This document shows positions 61,285 through 64,000 of a stretch of DNA of 64,000 bases, in pieces. The notes under the pieces were generated by a model. It was not told the DNA's origin, did no database searches, and saw only the letters and a program-made list of their open reading frames with translations. Positions within the stretch are counted from its first letter, which is position 1. Each line of letters opens with the position of its first letter. The translations under genes were made by a program, and so were the position numbers. The DNA lies in assembly GCF_014196805.1 (NCBI RefSeq), contig NZ_JACIEI010000001.1, positions 558,001-622,000 on the forward strand. The letters run 5' to 3'. This DNA comes from Sulfitobacter undariae (GTDB lineage Bacteria; Pseudomonadota; Alphaproteobacteria; Rhodobacterales; Rhodobacteraceae).

Positions 61285-61902
61285 ATGGCACAAACACGCG
61301 AAATAAACCCCATCTTAAAACAAGTCCTCGAGCTGGGCCCGACGTTAGCATTTTTCGTCCTCTATATCCGTATCAAAGATGATGTGTTCGCCTTTGGCGG
61401 GACGGAATACAGCGGATTTATCGTGGCCGCAGTGCTGTTTGTGCCTGTGTTGTTGATCGCTATGGGTATCCTCTGGGCGCTGACAGGGCAGTTGAGCCGA
61501 ATGCAGGTGTTCACCGCCTTTATGGTGATTTTCTTTGGCGGATTGACTGCATGGTTCAACGATGAGCGGTTCTTTAAGATGAAAACAACCATCGTTTACG
61601 GCTTTCTGGCGCTGATCCTTTTGATCGGCCTGCTACGCGGGCGGTCGTGGTTGGAATATGTCATGGCGGATATGATGCCGATGGAGCATGAGGGCTGGAT
61701 GATCCTGACCAAACGGCTGGTCATGGCCTTTGTGACGCTGGCTGTGGTGAATGAATTTGTCTGGCGCACGATGTCCACTGAGGCGTGGGTCAAGATTGAG
61801 ACATTCGGCTTCCCACTTGCTTTGATGGGCTTCTTGATGTGGCAGTTTATGCAGCTTCAATCCTATGTGATCGAAGACGAAAAGGATGAAGGCGCGTCTT
61901 AA
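61285..61902 (+). CDS. yciB: Inner-membrane protein YciB (intracellular septation protein A)
   Basis: 205 residues, five to six membrane helices. Family marks: LKQVLELGPTLAFFVLYIR at the start, QVFTAFMVIFFGGLTAWFNDERFFKMKTTIVYG, and LEYVMADMMPMEHEGWMILTKR followed by NEFVWR. Proteins of this family affect envelope synthesis and cell division; the mechanism is not known. The start at 61285 has GGAGG 7-8 bp upstream; the open frame further upstream lies inside the transporter gene. Confidence 0.94.
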   Translation: MAQTREINPILKQVLELGPTLAFFVLYIRIKDDVFAFGGTEYSGFIVAAVLFVPVLLIAMGILWALTGQLSRMQVFTAFMVIFFGGLTAWFNDERFFKMKTTIVYGFLALILLIGLLRGRSWLEYVMADMMPMEHEGWMILTKRLVMAFVTLAVVNEFVWRTMSTEAWVKIETFGFPLALMGFLMWQFMQLQSYVIEDEKDEGAS

Positions 61903-61917
61903 TCGCCTAGGCGTGGG

Positions 61918-62820
61918 TCAATACGCGGGATCGTGAATTGGCCCAATGTTGAGGTTCGTCTGCTTGTTGCTGCGGGTTTTGCCGCCCAGAAAATACGGCA
62001 GCTTGATGTTTCTGGGGGCTGCAGGGGCGGGCAGCGCGCATTTCAGAACGGAGACAGGCAACCTGCCTGTGAGCAATGCAGCGTTCAACGCCATAACGCC
62101 GGGTCTGGTATAGCTGGACCAATGGCAGATGCGGCGGCGGGGCGCTGCGATTGGATAGCCCAGATCAGCCAAACCATCCAAGGTTTTAGCGCAATCAATG
62201 TGCAGTTGGACAGCTTGAGGGCGGGCGATGCCCCGCGCGATAGATCCTGTGCAAGGGATGAGGTGCTCAAACCCCAAATCAAATAACTTGTTCTCGCGGC
62301 TGGTTACGTGGATGACCTCGCTGCTGCGCCCTGCGGGCGTGTCCAGCGCGTGACGCGCCAAGCCAAGATGCGCAGCACCGCTGAGTAGAACTATGCGCCC
62401 GATGTCACCTTTGTTCAGATAGGGCAGGGCAGCAAGGCAAAGGGTCGCGCCCAACGAGTGGCCGATTAAATGCACCGGCCCGCGCGGACGCAGGGATTTC
62501 ACCAGACGCGCAAGGTTTTGGGCCTGTTCCAATGCGGTTGTATAAACCGTGGCCAGCTTGCCACGGGCCTCCCACCCAAAGGCAATGCCAAGCGTGTCAT
62601 GTTGCGCCATCCCCAAATCTGCGGGCCAGCCTTTCGCGTGGAATAAATGGCGGTGCGGGCAATGGGCAGGATTGTAAGGCGCGTATTTGAACCCGTGGAC
62701 CATGATGATTGTGGGGCCGCGTGTGGCGCATGCTTGTGCGATAGTGTCGGATAACTGTTCCGTTGCGCTGCCATGCAGGGCGATTTTCTGTCCGCTCGCA
62801 TTCACGTGTACAAGGGGCAT
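61918..62820 (-). CDS. Alpha/beta-hydrolase fold protein
   Basis: 300 residues. The N-terminal strand TIIMVHGFKYAPYNP has the oxyanion-type HG; the nucleophile elbow is IGHSLGATL with a Ser. The acid and His of the triad cannot be assigned with certainty, though HIDCAKTLDGL and SSYTRPGVM are candidates. No signal peptide. Related Rhodobacteraceae proteins of this length are annotated only as hydrolases. The substrate is unknown, with esterase or lipase activity possible. It is divergent from the metZ leader. Confidence 0.85.
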   Translation of the reverse strand: MPLVHVNASGQKIALHGSATEQLSDTIAQACATRGPTIIMVHGFKYAPYNPAHCPHRHLFHAKGWPADLGMAQHDTLGIAFGWEARGKLATVYTTALEQAQNLARLVKSLRPRGPVHLIGHSLGATLCLAALPYLNKGDIGRIVLLSGAAHLGLARHALDTPAGRSSEVIHVTSRENKLFDLGFEHLIPCTGSIARGIARPQAVQLHIDCAKTLDGLADLGYPIAAPRRRICHWSSYTRPGVMALNAALLTGRLPVSVLKCALPAPAAPRNIKLPYFLGGKTRSNKQTNLNIGPIHDPAY

Positions 62821-62926
62821 TGCAGATCCTTCTTTTTAAAAGGCTATTGCGAAATGTCTTGGATCTGCTGTGCCAGCCCGATGTGACGGGCATGTGACGA
62901 TAGCATTACATCTGTGCTCCGTATGC

Positions 62927-62954
62927 TTGACCTGTGCAGGGCTTTGGCTTAGGT
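62927..62954 (+). promoter_or_regulatory. Promoter of the metZ leader
   Basis: TTGACC (62927-62932) and TTAGGT (62949-62954), 16 bp apart. The predicted start near 62961 coincides with the 5' edge of the SAM-II aptamer, which supports the call although the -10 is not perfect. Confidence 0.5.
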
Positions 62955-62959
62955 CACGG

Positions 62960-63014
62960 GGCGTGGCGATTTGTTACCGGATTGCGGGCCACGTTAAATA
63001 TTCCGCTAAAAGGT
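62960..63014 (+). promoter_or_regulatory. SAM-II riboswitch
   Basis: The sequence has the H-type pseudoknot of the SAM-II class. P1 is CGTGG (62962-62966) with CCACG (62989-62993). In the loop, GATTTG and ACCGGATTGCGG contain the conserved elements. P2 forms between GCGG (62984-62987) and CCGC (63003-63006), extended by ACC (62976-62978) with GGT (63012-63014). The conserved CGTTAAAT and CGCTAAAAGG segments are present. SAM-II riboswitches control methionine synthesis genes in alphaproteobacteria, and metZ lies downstream. The closing GG is part of the ribosome site of a short leader frame. Confidence 0.93.
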
Positions 63015-63018
63015 CAGG

Positions 63019-63075
63019 ATGAAAGCCCCCTTTCGCTTGACCGCGTTTGGGGTTTTTTTGTGCTTGCCCCCTTGA
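63019..63075 (+). CDS. Putative leader peptide between the SAM-II riboswitch and metZ
   Basis: An 18-codon frame, ATG to TGA, encoding MKAPFRLTAFGVFLCLPP. Its ribosome site AAAAGGTCAGG overlaps the 3' strand of the riboswitch pseudoknot, so SAM binding should hide it. The frame runs across the terminator-like hairpin at 63022-63059 and ends 47 bp before metZ. Coding potential of so short a frame cannot be judged by composition; the call rests on position. It may also be a chance frame. Confidence 0.45.
   Translation: MKAPFRLTAFGVFLCLPP
63022..63059 (+). terminator. Terminator-like hairpin in the metZ leader
   Basis: AAA and CCCC (63022-63030, with a bulge) pair with GGGG and TTT (63049-63055). 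An inner CGC/GCG stem (63034-63036, 63043-63045) closes the loop and a run of seven T follows (63053-63059). An alternative local stem GAAAG/CTTTC (63021-63034) would compete with it. The imperfect stem suits a regulated attenuator rather than a constitutive terminator. Confidence 0.55.
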
Positions 63076-63122
63076 GCAGGCATGCAACAGGTTACACCAA
63101 CGGTGTACAGAGGACGATGATC

Positions 63123-64000
63123 ATGAGCGATAATTGGAAGCCCGCCACCAAAGCAGTTCACGCAGGCACACGCCGCAGCCAATACGGCGAAGTTTCAGAA
63201 GCGATTTTCCTGACGCAGGGCTTTGTGTACGAAAGTGCCGAACATGCAGAACAGCGGTTCATTGACAGCGGTGATGATGAATTCATCTATGCGCGCTATG
63301 GCAACCCTACGGTTAAGATGTTCGAAGAACGCATTGCAGCACTTGAAGGCGCAGAAGATGCCTTTGCAACGGCGTCGGGCATGGCGGCGGTATCTGGTGC
63401 GCTGACGGCGATCCTGAAAGCGGGCGATCACGTTGTATCGGCTAAGGCGCTGTTTGGTTCGTGCCTCTATGTGTTGGAAGATATTTTGGGCCGTTTCGGC
63501 GTAGAAGTGACATTTGTCGATGGCACTGATCTGGCGCAATGGGAGGCCGCTATCCGCGAGGACACCAAGGCTGTGTTCTTTGAATCCGTTTCAAATCCTG
63601 CGCTGGAAGTCACTGACATCGAAGGTGTTGCAAAGCTGGCCCATGCAAAAGGCGCTTTGGTGCTGATTGATAACGTCTTTGCCACGCCCGTCTATTCACG
63701 TGCGTTTGAGCAGGGCGCAGATGTTGTGATCTATTCCGCCACCAAACACATCGATGGCCAAGGCCGGACTTTGGGCGGCGTGATCCTTGGCAGCAAGGAT
63801 ATCATCCGTGGCACCGTGGAACCGTATATGAAACACACAGGCGGTTCCATGTCGCCGTTTACCGCTTGGGTTATGCTCAAAGGGTTGGAGACAATGGGTC
63901 TGCGGGTGCGCGCTCAAGTGGCCTCAGCTTTGGCGATTGCCAAAGCGGTTGAGGGGCATGCAGGCCTTGAAGCAGTGAAATATCCGGGGCTTGAGGCCCA
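63123..64000 (+). CDS. metZ: O-succinylhomoserine sulfhydrylase (cut by window edge)
   Basis: PLP enzyme making homocysteine directly from O-succinylhomoserine and sulfide. 292 codons are present before the right edge. Family marks: KPATKAVHAGTRRSQYGEVSEAIFLTQGFVY, with EFIYARYGNPTVKMFEERIAALEG and ATASGMAAVSGALTAILKAGDHVV. The PLP lysine is Lys208 in YSATKHIDGQGRTLGG. The HIDGQGR segment, rather than the NGHSD type, fits MetZ. The start at 63123 has AGAGGA 8 bp upstream; the ATG at 63117 is too close to it. It is controlled by the SAM-II riboswitch upstream. Homoserine from hom (4-5.5 kb) feeds this step after acylation. Confidence 0.95.
   Translation, partial: MSDNWKPATKAVHAGTRRSQYGEVSEAIFLTQGFVYESAEHAEQRFIDSGDDEFIYARYGNPTVKMFEERIAALEGAEDAFATASGMAAVSGALTAILKAGDHVVSAKALFGSCLYVLEDILGRFGVEVTFVDGTDLAQWEAAIREDTKAVFFESVSNPALEVTDIEGVAKLAHAKGALVLIDNVFATPVYSRAFEQGADVVIYSATKHIDGQGRTLGGVILGSKDIIRGTVEPYMKHTGGSMSPFTAWVMLKGLETMGLRVRAQVASALAIAKAVEGHAGLEAVKYPGLEA

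Overview
The window reads as ordinary chromosome of an alphaproteobacterium of the Rhodobacteraceae, most likely the Roseobacter group (Sulfitobacter-like; genus not certain). The grounds are GTG/ATGA overlapping starts, moderately high G+C by eye, a SAM-II riboswitch before metZ, an nrdR-ribD pair, an ftsY / EamA transporter / yciB run, an hflK-hflC-degP run, and several small proteins typical of that family (DUF2842, DUF6524-like, DUF5360-like). Nothing looks like a prophage, CRISPR array or intact insertion sequence.

Layout. 1-2 kb: exopolysaccharide genes on the minus strand (ExoY-type sugar transferase, CpsD/ExoP-type ATPase, and the first 24 codons of a Wzz-like chain-length protein with its own promoter). 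2.3-5.9 kb: tRNA-Glu, recJ, hom and a small lipoprotein. 6-8.2 kb: TetR regulator, pirin and a small membrane protein. 8.2-10.8 kb: a three-gene Tad-pilus minor pilin set (TadE, TadE, TadG with a VWA domain). 11.3-15.1 kb: glutamate dehydrogenase coupled to an SH3-like secreted protein, then ada and a PEP-mutase-family enzyme. 15.2-19.7 kb: dnaG-rpoD. 20.2-27.7 kb: yjbQ, nrdR, ribD and ribE, with a capsule gene trio (kpsC, a Wza/KpsD-like exporter, kpsS) lying on the opposite strand between ribD and ribE. 27.7-30.6 kb: an A+T-richer accessory stretch with three small envelope proteins, long gaps, repeats and strong hairpins. 30.6-37.6 kb: pyrG, secG, a cobalt-type nitrile hydratase operon, purA and small membrane proteins. 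37.6-43.8 kb: a large acidic protein of unknown function, thiamin pyrophosphokinase, an EamA transporter, a DJ-1/PfpI protein and serine deaminase. 44.1-50.3 kb: rpiA, gor, hflK, hflC, degP. 50.3-58 kb: small secreted proteins, a ferredoxin, purD, xseA and a NuoE-NuoF fusion flavoprotein without its partner subunits. 58-64 kb: lytic transglycosylase, ftsY, an EamA transporter, yciB, a hydrolase, and metZ, which runs off the right edge behind a SAM-II riboswitch.

Most genes are housekeeping: replication and repair (recJ, dnaG, xseA, ada), transcription (rpoD), nucleotide synthesis (pyrG, purA, purD, nrdR), riboflavin, amino acids (hom, metZ, sdaA, gdh) and envelope quality control (hflKC, degP, secG, ftsY). 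Surface polysaccharide is served by two separate loci (1-2 kb and 22.4-27 kb).

The most interesting signal is the metZ leader. A promoter reads straight into a SAM-II pseudoknot whose 3' strand overlaps the ribosome site of an 18-codon leader frame, and that frame lies across a terminator-like hairpin. This suggests that the riboswitch controls attenuation through translation of the leader. All gene calls rest on reading the sequence and recalling families; no searches were run.
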